Below, piece by piece: positions 9,062-18,544 of a stretch of 64,000 nt of DNA. Below the pieces are notes generated by a model, which worked only from the letters and a program-made list of their open reading frames with translations, did not search any database and was not told the origin of the DNA. This DNA is from Photorhabdus caribbeanensis (GTDB lineage: Bacteria; Pseudomonadota; Gammaproteobacteria; Enterobacterales; Enterobacteriaceae), in the NCBI RefSeq assembly GCF_018448885.1, contig NZ_RCWB01000001.1, positions 310,001 to 374,000 on the forward strand, given 5' to 3'. Positions within the stretch are counted from its first letter, which is position 1. Every line of letters starts with the position of its first letter. The position numbers were made by a program, and so were the translations under genes.

Positions 9062-12000
9062 ATGATTATGTATAAATTAAATAATAAATATAGCAAAATA
9101 ACATTCATGCTGGCATTGGCCTACAGTATGATGCCCTATCGTTCTGATGCAGAAACACGAATAACCCCGGATCAATCATCTAAACAACCAGCTGAAAATA
9201 AGGCTGACCTTGGTAAAATTAACGTTTCAGCGACCAGTGAAAAAGATGAGGCAGGTTATGATGCGGTTTATGATAAAGATATTACCAATATTTACTTGGG
9301 TAAGGATTTGGTAGAACGTTATAAGGGTGCTTCACCGGCGGATGTTTTAAAAAGCGCAGTCGGCGTATTTAGTGGTGATTCGCGAAACAGTGGTGCATTA
9401 GATCCTAATATTCGTGGCATTCAAGGGCAGGGACGGGTTCCTGTTACCATTGATGGTACTGAGCAGGCAATTACCACTTGGCGTGGTTATAACGGTGCGA
9501 ATAATCGTAACTATATTGATCCTAACCTGATCAGCAGCATTGAGATAGAAAAAGGCCCATCACTGACACGTGGAGTAAAAGGTTCGATCGGTGGGGCGGT
9601 AATGATCAAAACTTTGGGTATTGATGATGTGGTACCAATAGACGAACGATTTGGTATTAACTTGAAATTGGAAACCAGCAGTAATGCTGTTAAGGAACGA
9701 GTACCGCATCTGGAATTAGGGCAAGATTATCGGGATATTCCCGGTTTTAATCAGGGATTTAATTATGTTGATCCTGCGTTAGAAATTACCCCCAAAACTT
9801 CAAAAGATAATAAATTATTGGGCCTAAAAGATAATGCGATACGTCTGGCGTTAGGTACCCGACAGGAATATTTTGATTTAATGGCAGCTTATAGTTATCG
9901 CAGTAAAGGAAACTATTTTGCCGGTAAGGGTGGTGCTCATCGCTATAATGATCCCATCAGTAAAAAGGATATAGAGATCCTTGATGGTGGTACCCGGTCA
10001 TATGATCCTTATCTGCCTTTTATCGCGCGTATATATCGCCCTGGAAATGAGGTACCTAATACTTCCAGTGAAATGGAATCCTGGTTGCTTAAAAATAACT
10101 GGTACCTGGCTAATCAACAGACGATTGGGTTTGGTATTCGCGATACTAAAACAATTTACGGGGAGATTATGCCTTCGCGTCTGGGGTGGGTTCGGGCTGA
10201 AAATAATGTTGTACCACAGTGGCCGCTGGCGAATGTACATCAGCAGGCATTTAATCTGGATTATAAGTGGAAACCTGACGGGAACAAATGGGTTGATTTT
10301 GATATGAAGTTTTGGATTACCCGTACTATCAGCGATACCAATACTGCCGGGGGATATCCACGTGAACCGCGAGAGCGGGATGAAGCTTGGGATGTGGGTA
10401 GTCAGGAAAGAAATCCGAATAAAGATGGTCGTCTGGTCGATACTGCTTCTACCAATACCCATAATAATCGTTGGGGTGTTGATCTCTCTAATGCTTTCGA
10501 ATTGACTTCAAATTTAGATTTAACCTTGTCGGCTAGCCTGCAACGGGAACGTTTAGGTTCCCATGATGATTATGAAGGGAAGAATTTTTCTAGTTTTCGA
10601 TCGCCACCAAGAAAGGGGCGCCGTCAGGAAAATAATATTGCCTTTAATTTTGACTGGCGTCCTACTCCGTGGCTGGCATTAAGTGCTGGCGCTAGACGGG
10701 TAAGCTATTGGTCTAAAGATGATTTTTTAAATGAACGTTTAGCTGCTCGTGATATTGGTTATAGTAAGGATAAAAAGCTGGTTGGCCAAGGGTTACGATA
10801 TTTGAGAACACTTACTGAGCGGGAAGCTATGTTGTATAAGAAATATAGTAATTGTGTTGATGATTGTTTTGATGATTTAGATGAATTTTTAGAGTATGAA
10901 GAAAAAAATATTAAAGAATCAGAAGAACGAGATTCAATTTTTCGTCCTATGGTACCGGTAGAAGTGCTTTGGAAATATCATGACGATGGTAAGTTATATA
11001 AACAAGATAACCCTTATTTCAATGGGGAACTTGATATGAATGAGCGCGTTATTGATCCTGTGACGAATAAAGAAGTGTATAAATATGAATACAGTTATGC
11101 TCAACAGAATAGCCGTTATGTTGATGATTCTGGAGAAATATTGAGTACTGGTGATAGTGGCGTTTATAAAGCAAAAAGTGAACAGGAACGTTGGTCTAAA
11201 CAACCTAAACGTAAGGCTCATGCCTGGGCCCCGGTATTTTCCGCAACGGCCTATGTGAGTGATAATGCACGTATTTATACCCGTTATGCCGAAGCAGTAC
11301 GTATGCCGAGTATTTTTGAGGATACCGTTGGCTTTTCTTCCGGTTTGACTGATAAACCTGCACGTGCTTTTAAACCTGAACGTAGTAAAACAGTAGAAGT
11401 GGGTTATGTGCATGATTTAAGTCAGTTATTGGGTGCGGAACGTAATGCGGATATTAGATTCGCTTATTATAATACCATCATTGAGCATGTTTTTGACCGT
11501 GACAGTAACTTTGTATTTACTCAATTAGATAAACAGAAATTATCCGGTTTAGAACTACAAGGACGTTATGATAACGGTAGTTTCTTTACCCATTTTGGCC
11601 TATCTTATAATCTTAAGAATAAAGTTTGCGATAAAACCGAATCGCTGATGTTAGATCCAAGAAACCAATTTGGTGTTCCTGAATGTATTGATGGCGGTTT
11701 TCCCGGTGGTTATTTAAGGACAACTATTCCACCTCGTTATTCTCTTAATCTGAATATTGGTGGTCGGTTATTGGATGAAAATTTAGAAATCGGCAGCCGA
11801 ATATTATACCACAGTCGTGTGGAGAATAAGGATGAAAAATGGTTAATGAAAAAAATGCCCGCTGTTTATAAAGGGATAAGTAATAATCCAATGCGCTGGA
11901 ATTCAGTAATGACTGTAGATGCTTATATTAATTATCAGGTTACGCCAGATGTGGTCGTCGAATTATCCGGTACTAACTTAACTGATCGCTATTATCTGGA

Positions 12001-12070
12001 CCCGTTAACTCGCTCCATGATGCCAGCGCCTGGGCGGACGTTTAAGCTTAGTGTCACCAGTCGGTTCTGA
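9062..12070 (+). CDS. TonB-dependent hemophilin/heme receptor
   Basis: 1002 residues with a signal peptide at the N terminus, a TonB-box region (LGKINVSAT), a plug at about 75-195 (IRGIQGQGRVPVTIDG and GSIGGAVMIKT) and a long barrel ending SVTSRF. The barrel has large loops, including an acidic charged insertion near residues 590-680. Family: heme or heme-protein receptors. It follows the Slam gene by 46 bp and precedes tonB, so it should take heme from the secreted hemophilin and import it. The start could instead be the ATG at 9068. Confidence 0.9.
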   Translation: MIMYKLNNKYSKITFMLALAYSMMPYRSDAETRITPDQSSKQPAENKADLGKINVSATSEKDEAGYDAVYDKDITNIYLGKDLVERYKGASPADVLKSAVGVFSGDSRNSGALDPNIRGIQGQGRVPVTIDGTEQAITTWRGYNGANNRNYIDPNLISSIEIEKGPSLTRGVKGSIGGAVMIKTLGIDDVVPIDERFGINLKLETSSNAVKERVPHLELGQDYRDIPGFNQGFNYVDPALEITPKTSKDNKLLGLKDNAIRLALGTRQEYFDLMAAYSYRSKGNYFAGKGGAHRYNDPISKKDIEILDGGTRSYDPYLPFIARIYRPGNEVPNTSSEMESWLLKNNWYLANQQTIGFGIRDTKTIYGEIMPSRLGWVRAENNVVPQWPLANVHQQAFNLDYKWKPDGNKWVDFDMKFWITRTISDTNTAGGYPREPRERDEAWDVGSQERNPNKDGRLVDTASTNTHNNRWGVDLSNAFELTSNLDLTLSASLQRERLGSHDDYEGKNFSSFRSPPRKGRRQENNIAFNFDWRPTPWLALSAGARRVSYWSKDDFLNERLAARDIGYSKDKKLVGQGLRYLRTLTEREAMLYKKYSNCVDDCFDDLDEFLEYEEKNIKESEERDSIFRPMVPVEVLWKYHDDGKLYKQDNPYFNGELDMNERVIDPVTNKEVYKYEYSYAQQNSRYVDDSGEILSTGDSGVYKAKSEQERWSKQPKRKAHAWAPVFSATAYVSDNARIYTRYAEAVRMPSIFEDTVGFSSGLTDKPARAFKPERSKTVEVGYVHDLSQLLGAERNADIRFAYYNTIIEHVFDRDSNFVFTQLDKQKLSGLELQGRYDNGSFFTHFGLSYNLKNKVCDKTESLMLDPRNQFGVPECIDGGFPGGYLRTTIPPRYSLNLNIGGRLLDENLEIGSRILYHSRVENKDEKWLMKKMPAVYKGISNNPMRWNSVMTVDAYINYQVTPDVVVELSGTNLTDRYYLDPLTRSMMPAPGRTFKLSVTSRF

Positions 12071-12080
12071 CTCTTTAAGA

Positions 12081-12117
12081 GAGATTCGCCAGTTGTCATT
12101 AGGAGAGCTGGCAATCT
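12081..12117 (+). other. Intercistronic imperfect hairpin
   Basis: GAGATTCGCCAG pairs imperfectly with CTGGCAATCTC between the receptor and tonB genes, without a T-run. It may stabilise or process the mRNA; function unknown. Confidence 0.4.
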
Positions 12118-12151
12118 CCATAGATAACGAACGGAAAGATGGCTTGAAGTT

Positions 12152-12976
12152 ATGATGAAAAATCGTTTTTATATTGGCTTGTTTGCTTCCTTACTGCTGC
12201 ACGTGGGTATTGTTGGGTTTATGGCGCGGCATTTACTGCGTGATGACAGTGCGAATAATCAATCAGTGAATTCGCCAATAATCAGTATGTCAATAGAAAT
12301 GGTTGCTTCAGCAGCACCGGCCGGACAGGAACAACCTGTAGAGCCGGAACCTGTTCCGCCCCCGTTGCCGCCAGAGATAGTGGTAGCGGAATCGCCACAT
12401 GAGGCAAAAATAGTCCTTAATAAGCCTGCGGATAAGCCACGGAAACAGGAACGCCTGAAGCCACCGCCAGAAAAACAGGCAGATGCTAAACCGAAGAGCA
12501 AACCTCAGCCACAGAAAGAACCGGTAGAAGATCCTCAACCAAAACTGGCAGAGCGTGGGCGTAAACTGGGAACAGAGCAAAATCAGCCAGAGCGAACGGA
12601 AGGCAGCGCCCAATTAGCGGGGAGAGATACTGCGGATTCACAAGCTGGCGCCCGTCAAGCGACGACCAGCCAACCGATGACTGGCATGGGGGCCGATGAG
12701 TTACAAAACTATCAGTCGGCCTTGCGTCGTGAAATTGAAAAACATAAACGCTATCCGCGTCGGGCTAAGAAGATGAAGCAACAGGGGATAGTTCAGGTCA
12801 GGTTTAGCTTGTTGGATAGCGGCGATTTGACGAATCACCAATTAGTGCAGAGTTCAGGCGTTGATGAGTTGGACCGCGCTGCCCTTGCGGCGATCCAACA
12901 AGCTCGGTCGGTAGGGTTGAAACCAGCCGGTTTGCCAAGGGAGTTGACTTTGGCAATAGAATTTAATTTGAAGTAA
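12152..12976 (+). CDS. TonB-family energy transducer of the heme locus
   Basis: 274 residues: a short cytoplasmic start and one membrane helix (FYIGLFASLLLHVGIVGF), a Pro/Glu/Lys-rich periplasmic spacer (about 60-140), and a C-terminal TonB domain (from ~185: YPRRAKKMKQQGIVQVRFSL, closing with VGLKPAGLPRELTLAIEF). It couples the inner-membrane proton gradient, with ExbB/ExbD encoded elsewhere, to outer-membrane receptors. Its position after the receptor suggests a dedicated partner rather than the housekeeping TonB. Confidence 0.9.
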   Translation: MMKNRFYIGLFASLLLHVGIVGFMARHLLRDDSANNQSVNSPIISMSIEMVASAAPAGQEQPVEPEPVPPPLPPEIVVAESPHEAKIVLNKPADKPRKQERLKPPPEKQADAKPKSKPQPQKEPVEDPQPKLAERGRKLGTEQNQPERTEGSAQLAGRDTADSQAGARQATTSQPMTGMGADELQNYQSALRREIEKHKRYPRRAKKMKQQGIVQVRFSLLDSGDLTNHQLVQSSGVDELDRAALAAIQQARSVGLKPAGLPRELTLAIEFNLK

Positions 12977-12987
12977 ATAAAGAATTG

Positions 12988-13011
12988 GGCAGCGAAGAGA
13001 TTGTCGCTGCC
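12988..13011 (+). terminator. Hairpin ending the heme locus
   Basis: GGCAGCGA / TCGCTGCC stem with an 8-base loop after the tonB stop. There is no T-run, so termination may be weak or factor-assisted. Confidence 0.45.
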
Positions 13012-13046
13012 TTGGTAATAGTATCGTCATGTGGGGATAGTATGAG

Positions 13047-13508
13047 TCAGATAGCTTCGGCGTTCGGCCGTTCAATTCGCATATGTAATAACGGAAATGG
13101 ATTACCTTGACCATCAATTTCTGAGCGGTTGAAAACGCTAAATCCTTGGTGCTGATAGAAACCTACTGCTTGAATATTTTGTTCATTAACATCAAGTTCA
13201 TTGATACCTAATTCGCTAATGGCAAAATTCAGCAACGATTTGCCGATGCCTTTACCTCGGGAATCCGGGGATATGAATAGCATTTCAACTCGATGCTGAT
13301 CAACACTAATAAAACCCTCAATTTCGTGTTTGTCATTTATCGCTTTATAAACAGTCAGTGCTGGTAAATAAGTATGCAGAATTAATGGGCGCAATTCATT
13401 AATCTGTTCGCCAGATAAAAAGTCATGTGTTGCTCGTACCGAGGCTTCCCAGATTTCGATCAGCTTATTGAAATCGGCCTTTATTGCTTGCTGAATTCTC
13501 ATATTCAT
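13047..13508 (-). CDS. GNAT N-acetyltransferase (YjaB-like)
   Basis: 153 residues with the GNAT acetyl-CoA loop SPDSRGKGIGKSLL (about residues 80-93) and a late motif AVGFYQHQGFSVFNRSE typical of the fold. Similar small acetyltransferases (YjaB/YiaC type) modify amines or protein N termini, but the substrate is not readable. The gene is convergent with tonB and monocistronic. Confidence 0.8.
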   Translation of the reverse strand: MNMRIQQAIKADFNKLIEIWEASVRATHDFLSGEQINELRPLILHTYLPALTVYKAINDKHEIEGFISVDQHRVEMLFISPDSRGKGIGKSLLNFAISELGINELDVNEQNIQAVGFYQHQGFSVFNRSEIDGQGNPFPLLHMRIERPNAEAI

Positions 13509-13929
13509 TCTTCTTAATGTTTTATTTTGCTAAACCGATGATGAATTAATGCTATCACGTTTATTGTGATGGATCGCTTCAGATATTACTCAGACTTAAT
13601 CATTATTCTTATCAGAATCTTCTTCTGTCTGTTTTGTGATCTATTTCATGAAACAAAGGAGAGAATTCAATCTATTTGGTCTAATATTACTTTTTATAGA
13701 TAGTTGAATTTTAACCAATTTGGTTAATTGAACAATCAAGCAACACTAAACTTTAAAACCTAAAAAAATTATGCGGGATTCTCTCTGTTACTAACTATAA
13801 TGAGGTATTGGTTAATTAAAAAGGGGATTGCGTCGTATCTCATTAACGTAGTTTCGATTTGGATTGATCATTTCAATTGAACGGCTAGTTCAATGATAAA
13901 TATAAAATAACTTCTTGAGGATCATATTA
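13509..13929. other. Intergenic region before the GDSL esterase
   Basis: About 420 bp, AT-rich, with no ORF or RNA structure that I can support. It separates divergent genes and must contain both promoters. Confidence 0.5.
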
Positions 13930-15879
13930 ATGAAAAGGGCATTTATATTTACACCAGGCATGTTAGCACTTTCGATAAGTGCAATTTCGAATGCACACGC
14001 TTATGACCATCTATATGTTTTTGGTGATAGCTTGAGTGATGGTAGAAAAGGTCATCGATACATGATAAATGGTAAAACCAATGAGTTGTATAATGATCTT
14101 ATTGCTCAACATTTAGGGACTAAACTGGAGCCTTTCGATGAAGGTGGGACTAATTACGCCGTGGGTGGATCGACGGCTGTTCCTGATGTGAACAAAGATA
14201 ACAATACTCAAAATCAAGTAGATAATTATTTGGCAAGCCACGGTGGTCGTGCTGATCCTAATGGCATGTATATTCACTGGATTGGTGGTAATGATCTTAA
14301 AGCTGTCATGTTAGGGGGAGATCCGAGAATTGTTGGAAGTAGCGCGATGGAAGCCTCGGCACAGGTGCATAAACTTCTTGATGCGGGAGCTGGGATCGTT
14401 ATTGTACCTACTGTTCCTGATATCGGTAAAACACCAATGATTATGAAAGCCGTCGTTTCTCAGGCACTCACTAAGCTCCCGATTTCTCTCACTCCTGACC
14501 AGGTTGAGGAATTAAAGGATATGATCCGTGCGAGCACTAATGCATATCCAACGATAAATGAAGATACTCGCTCTCAAATTATCCAAGGGATCTTTGAAAA
14601 TCTTGCGGCCAAGGCTTCAAAGGGAGATGCTAAAACAGCGGAAGAATATAAGCGACAATTACTTGATAAGTATAACGAAACAAGCAGCAAAGCCTCTGGA
14701 TTGGTTAACGAGTACAATAAATTAGAAGATACCGCACTTAGCAAGAAGGGCGGCAATATTGTTCGGGTTGATGTCAATGCACTTTTGCATGAAGTCATTG
14801 ATAATCCTTTACGCTACGGTTTTTCCAATACCTTAGGCTATGCTTGTGTTCGGGATAGGGATGCTAATATTTGTAGTTCTGATGATACCGGTTTTGATGC
14901 CAGTAAATCCTTTTTGTTCTCTGATGATTTTCATCCAACTCCAGAAGCACAGCGTATGGTTGGTCAGTACACTATTTCAATCCTTAATGCTCCACATCAG
15001 GTTATGTCACTGACGAATACCAACAATGTGCCGGTGAAAGGAGCGCTTGCCTCTCTTGACAACCGTTTGCAGCAGCTACGCAGCGTGGGTAACGAGCAGG
15101 GTAAAATAGGCGTATTCGGTGGTTATAGTGGTAATCACAACAGTACACTGACACTGGGTAGTGACTATCAACTTACGGATAATATTCTGTTAGGGGGAAT
15201 GATCTCGCGTTATCAGGATAAGCGCTCAGTGAATAATTTCCGCGCTGATGGTCGTGGTTATGTATTCACCACTTATGGCTTATGGCGTTACTACGATAAA
15301 GGTTGGATTAGTGGCGATCTTCACTATTTGGACATGAAATATGAGGATATTACGCGCGGTATCGTGCTCAATGAGTGGTTGCGCAAGGAGCATGCTTCGA
15401 CTACCGGTCATCAGTGGGGAGGACGCATTACAGCAGGTTGGGATATTCCGCTGACATCTACGGTTATGACCAGCCCGATTATCCAGTACGCTTGGGATAA
15501 GAGTTATGTTAAAGGTTATCGTGAATCAGGTAATAGCAGTACGGCTATGAATTTCGGTAATCAACGTTACGATTCTCAGGTCGGAACATTAGGCTGGCGT
15601 CTGGACACTAATTTTAGTCGTTTTAACCCCTATGCTGAAGTTCGGTTTAACCACCAGTTCGGCGATAAGCATTATCAGATTAGTAGTGCCATTAACTTAA
15701 CTGAGACATCTTTCGTTAGTAAAAGTCAAAAGCAGGACACCAACTGGCGTGAATACATTATCGGCATGAATGCTGCTATTACAAAAGATTGGGGCGCTTT
15801 TGCGTCAATATCACGTAATGATGGTGATGTTCAGAATCACACTTATGCTTTCAGCTTAGGTGTTAACGCCAGTTTCTAA
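13930..15879 (+). CDS. lip-1: GDSL-family esterase/lipase autotransporter
   Basis: 649 residues from the ATG at 13930, which has a TTGAGGA ribosome site (an upstream TTG is not needed). Signal peptide to about residue 24, then a GDSL passenger: nucleophile S34 in VFGDSLSDG, the block-III GGND motif near residue 120, and the catalytic pair in SDDFHPTPEAQ near residue 340. From about 380 a C-terminal autotransporter barrel follows, ending FSLGVNASF. EstA-type proteins display or release an esterase at the cell surface. It closely resembles in layout the Photorhabdus lipase Lip-1, which is why that symbol is suggested; identity was not checked by alignment. Monocistronic. Confidence 0.88.
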   Translation: MKRAFIFTPGMLALSISAISNAHAYDHLYVFGDSLSDGRKGHRYMINGKTNELYNDLIAQHLGTKLEPFDEGGTNYAVGGSTAVPDVNKDNNTQNQVDNYLASHGGRADPNGMYIHWIGGNDLKAVMLGGDPRIVGSSAMEASAQVHKLLDAGAGIVIVPTVPDIGKTPMIMKAVVSQALTKLPISLTPDQVEELKDMIRASTNAYPTINEDTRSQIIQGIFENLAAKASKGDAKTAEEYKRQLLDKYNETSSKASGLVNEYNKLEDTALSKKGGNIVRVDVNALLHEVIDNPLRYGFSNTLGYACVRDRDANICSSDDTGFDASKSFLFSDDFHPTPEAQRMVGQYTISILNAPHQVMSLTNTNNVPVKGALASLDNRLQQLRSVGNEQGKIGVFGGYSGNHNSTLTLGSDYQLTDNILLGGMISRYQDKRSVNNFRADGRGYVFTTYGLWRYYDKGWISGDLHYLDMKYEDITRGIVLNEWLRKEHASTTGHQWGGRITAGWDIPLTSTVMTSPIIQYAWDKSYVKGYRESGNSSTAMNFGNQRYDSQVGTLGWRLDTNFSRFNPYAEVRFNHQFGDKHYQISSAINLTETSFVSKSQKQDTNWREYIIGMNAAITKDWGAFASISRNDGDVQNHTYAFSLGVNASF

Positions 15880-15940
15880 TTTCTGGTTAATAAAACAGTA
15901 GCTTCCTATTTATCGCAATAGTGTGGCTATTGTCGTAGTA

Positions 15941-15968
15941 ATGCCCGGCCACCTTGTCGGGCATTTTT
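15941..15968 (+). terminator. GDSL esterase terminator
   Basis: ATGCCCG / CGGGCAT stem followed by TTTTT, about 60 bp after the stop codon. Confidence 0.8.
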
Positions 15969-15991
15969 CATGACTAATTGATATGACTACT

Positions 15992-16447
15992 TCATTGATT
16001 AGATTGTTTGTAAATATCTGGTCGAACAATTTGCCAAACAAAGTTTTCTTCGTTTACCGGGGAATAACCCATTTTTTCATATAGCCACGGCGCCATCGAA
16101 GTGACCAGCATAATATGACGAAGCTGTGCTACTTGGGAATGTTCCAGGCAACATGTCATTAACCAACGTCCTAATCCCAATCCTCGATAATCATCCAAAA
16201 CAAAAACATCAATAAGATAACCAAAGGTTGTGAAGTCAGTCACGATACGAGCAAATCCTATTTGCTGAGTATTTTTATACAAGCCAAAGGTCAAGCTATT
16301 TTCGATCGACAACTTAACCGTCTCCTTGTCGATTCCTTCTGCCCAAATGGATTTCGTCAGAAACTGCTGTATGATCGTGATATCTAATTTATTCTTATCT
16401 GTAGAGACAACATATCCATCCTTTTCCCAACGATGCAATTTTTCCAT
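15992..16447 (-). CDS. GNAT acetyltransferase
   Basis: 151 residues from the ATG at 16447, chosen because an AGAGG ribosome site sits just before it; upstream in-frame ATGs lack one. It shows the GNAT A-motif VLDDYRGLGLGRWLM and a C-terminal APWLYEKMGYSPV. Such short proteins with a tail like VNEENFVWQIVRPDIY are usually called GNAT proteins of unknown substrate. It is convergent with the GDSL gene. Confidence 0.78.
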   Translation of the reverse strand: MEKLHRWEKDGYVVSTDKNKLDITIIQQFLTKSIWAEGIDKETVKLSIENSLTFGLYKNTQQIGFARIVTDFTTFGYLIDVFVLDDYRGLGLGRWLMTCCLEHSQVAQLRHIMLVTSMAPWLYEKMGYSPVNEENFVWQIVRPDIYKQSNQ

Positions 16448-16652
16448 TCTGACTACCTCTGAAATAAAATGATAATAATTGATTATGATATCTCTGCGCT
16501 TGAATGCGTTGTTGAGATTTTTGTAATGGAAAGAATATAGCGATTTGAATGAATAACACCATAGGGCCGTATGTTGTCTCTTCAAGTTTTCGACTATATA
16601 GACAGGCCCTACTGTACAGAGCAGACATCCATTTCTTCAGATTTGCTTGACA

Positions 16653-16928
16653 TTAGACAGACTTAATTTTGTCTTCCGGTATATACCATCGGAGAGAATT
16701 CTTAATGGGAGATGGAGTTACCATAACTAATCCTTTGTTAGCCAGTTTCAATAACAGATAACGCGCTTTGTAAATGGTGAAATCGCATTGTTCTGCTACA
16801 TCACGCGTACTAGGCCATGATTCTGGCGGGGGAGCCGCTTGCATTTTCCGAATAGTACATAATTCGGATATGACATTGAGTACTTGATCCGTCTGGGAAG
16901 GTTGAGTCGAATCTTTCCGATTTTCCAT
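16653..16928 (-). CDS. Small FaeA/PapI-like winged-helix regulator
   Basis: 91 residues from the ATG at 16928, preceded by GGAG; a longer frame to 17012 has no such site. The core (SELCTIRKMQ, STRDVAEQCDFTIYKARYLLLKLANKGLV, then RWYI) is a winged helix resembling FaeA/PapI proteins, which bind DNA with Lrp to switch fimbrial operons. No fimbrial genes are in the window, so its target is unknown and it may act at a distance. It could instead be a generic small wHTH protein. Confidence 0.6.
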   Translation of the reverse strand: MENRKDSTQPSQTDQVLNVISELCTIRKMQAAPPPESWPSTRDVAEQCDFTIYKARYLLLKLANKGLVMVTPSPIKNSLRWYIPEDKIKSV

Positions 16929-17462
16929 ATTAACTCCAGGCTTTATTGAACCCAGTTGGATATCTTGGGCAATTCGGATAATCCAACGGTTAATTTCAAC
17001 ACATGAGGGCAATCTGAATGCTCTCCAGTCATAAAGAATTGCCGGGCATATCCTGTTTTGTCAAGGTTGGTTTTTGTACGATGCAGATCAATTATATCGA
17101 AAAATTAAAATTTTAGATCTTTTAATTTGAAAAACAAACTGCATAAAGTATTTTATACTTATATAGATATAATTTGCGACACTATAGATCGCAAATGATC
17201 GTATTGAAATGTTATCTAAGTATTTTGTTGTGAAATTATTTGAATTTGTATTTTTTGTTTTTATTAATTGAATTATTCTGTAATACTTGAAAGGTCGATA
17301 AGGTCATTGTTCATATATAAATGTTTTTGATGATTTATTCCTAGGGTGAAATTTTTTTATATTCTTCATAAAATTAAAATAGGATTGACAATGAAATTAT
17401 TTAGAATATGTTGTTGTTCTATACTGGTATGGACCATTATTAGATAATCGTAATAATTCGAA
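16929..17462. other. AT-rich intergenic region
   Basis: About 530 bp of strongly AT-rich sequence. A short hydrophobic 18-codon frame starts at 17391, but I see no support for translation. No RNA gene seen. Confidence 0.4.
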
Positions 17463-17858
17463 ATGAAACTGAGTAAAATTATAATAGCGGCCATATTAAT
17501 ATTGGGCGTTGTGTCTATTTTAAATAAAACTGATCTAAGTTATATCGCAGTGACCCTTAATGGCGCTATTATTGCTGTACCTTATTCTACCGATCAGGAT
17601 TTTCTTGATAAGACTATCAATCCGAGAAGAATTTCTAACATAATATTGAAAAAGGTGAGAGCTTCAACTCATAAGAGTCTTGAGAATCAGTTGGTAAATT
17701 GTAGATTACAGCCAGTGGTTCATCAGTTATTATCCCGGGCAACATTGAAAATATTGCTGGCTTTACCTTGGGGAGCTAATAAGGCTGATAAATCTCCGAA
17801 GCTGTGTCAGAGAAAAAAGATTCATATATTCAGATTAATGATAAACTTTACTTTCTAA
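17463..17858 (+). CDS. Unrecognised small exported or membrane protein
   Basis: 131 residues with one N-terminal hydrophobic segment (IIIAAILILGVVSIL) that could be a signal anchor. About 40 plausible residues follow (YIAVTLNGAIIAVPYSTDQDF). The last third is basic with an unnatural look, which may mean a frameshifted 3' end. No family recognised. It is flanked by long AT-rich gaps. Confidence 0.35.
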   Translation: MKLSKIIIAAILILGVVSILNKTDLSYIAVTLNGAIIAVPYSTDQDFLDKTINPRRISNIILKKVRASTHKSLENQLVNCRLQPVVHQLLSRATLKILLALPWGANKADKSPKLCQRKKIHIFRLMINFTF

Positions 17859-18544
17859 TTGCTATTTCTTAATTATGAGACAGTTGAGGTCTGATTATTT
17901 TCAATAAAATTGGCGCTTAGGTTATCCTCACTACATTCCTACTGTATATATCCATGATATATAATTTTTCATTCATTATGCCTCCCAATATTGAATTATT
18001 TTCATATCGATTTTATCTATTTTTTATATTAACCACTTTATATAATTATATAGTTTAAATGAGGAGTTTAAGATTATTTATCCAATCTAAAATTAATCTT
18101 ATAAGCTTGTAATGGGATCATTTATTCATAAAAATAATTGATTTATCGGATATTAATTGTGTTTTTATCGCACAATAATATTGATGTTTTTAATAAATTA
18201 ATTTATTTGTATAAATAAGTAGTATGTTTATTAGATAAATATCAGTAGATATTAATTGAGAAGTAGTCTTATAACATATCATCTGTAAATAAAATTAAAC
18301 ATTAATAACGTGACTTTATTGTTGATTCATGTTAACAATTATAAAAATAAGGTTTCTATTTTAATGTTAATTTTTCCTTGTTAATTGTTATCGAAGAATG
18401 AATATAGGTTTTTAACCGTTTAATAACGTTGTAAATACCTGCTTTCCTTTAGCATTGATTGTTATCTGCTCTGATAAAATAGTGATTTTGGTTTTGTATT
18501 TTCTAACGAAAAAAGCATGAAAAATAACAAAAACGTGAACAAAC
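17859..18544. other. AT-rich intergenic region before the bactofilin gene
   Basis: About 690 bp, very AT-rich. No ORF or repeat that I can support. Confidence 0.45.

Noticed and set aside
12259-12613. Two minus-strand frames inside tonB
   Set aside because: Shadows of the Pro/Glu/Lys-rich coding sequence; real tonB covers both.
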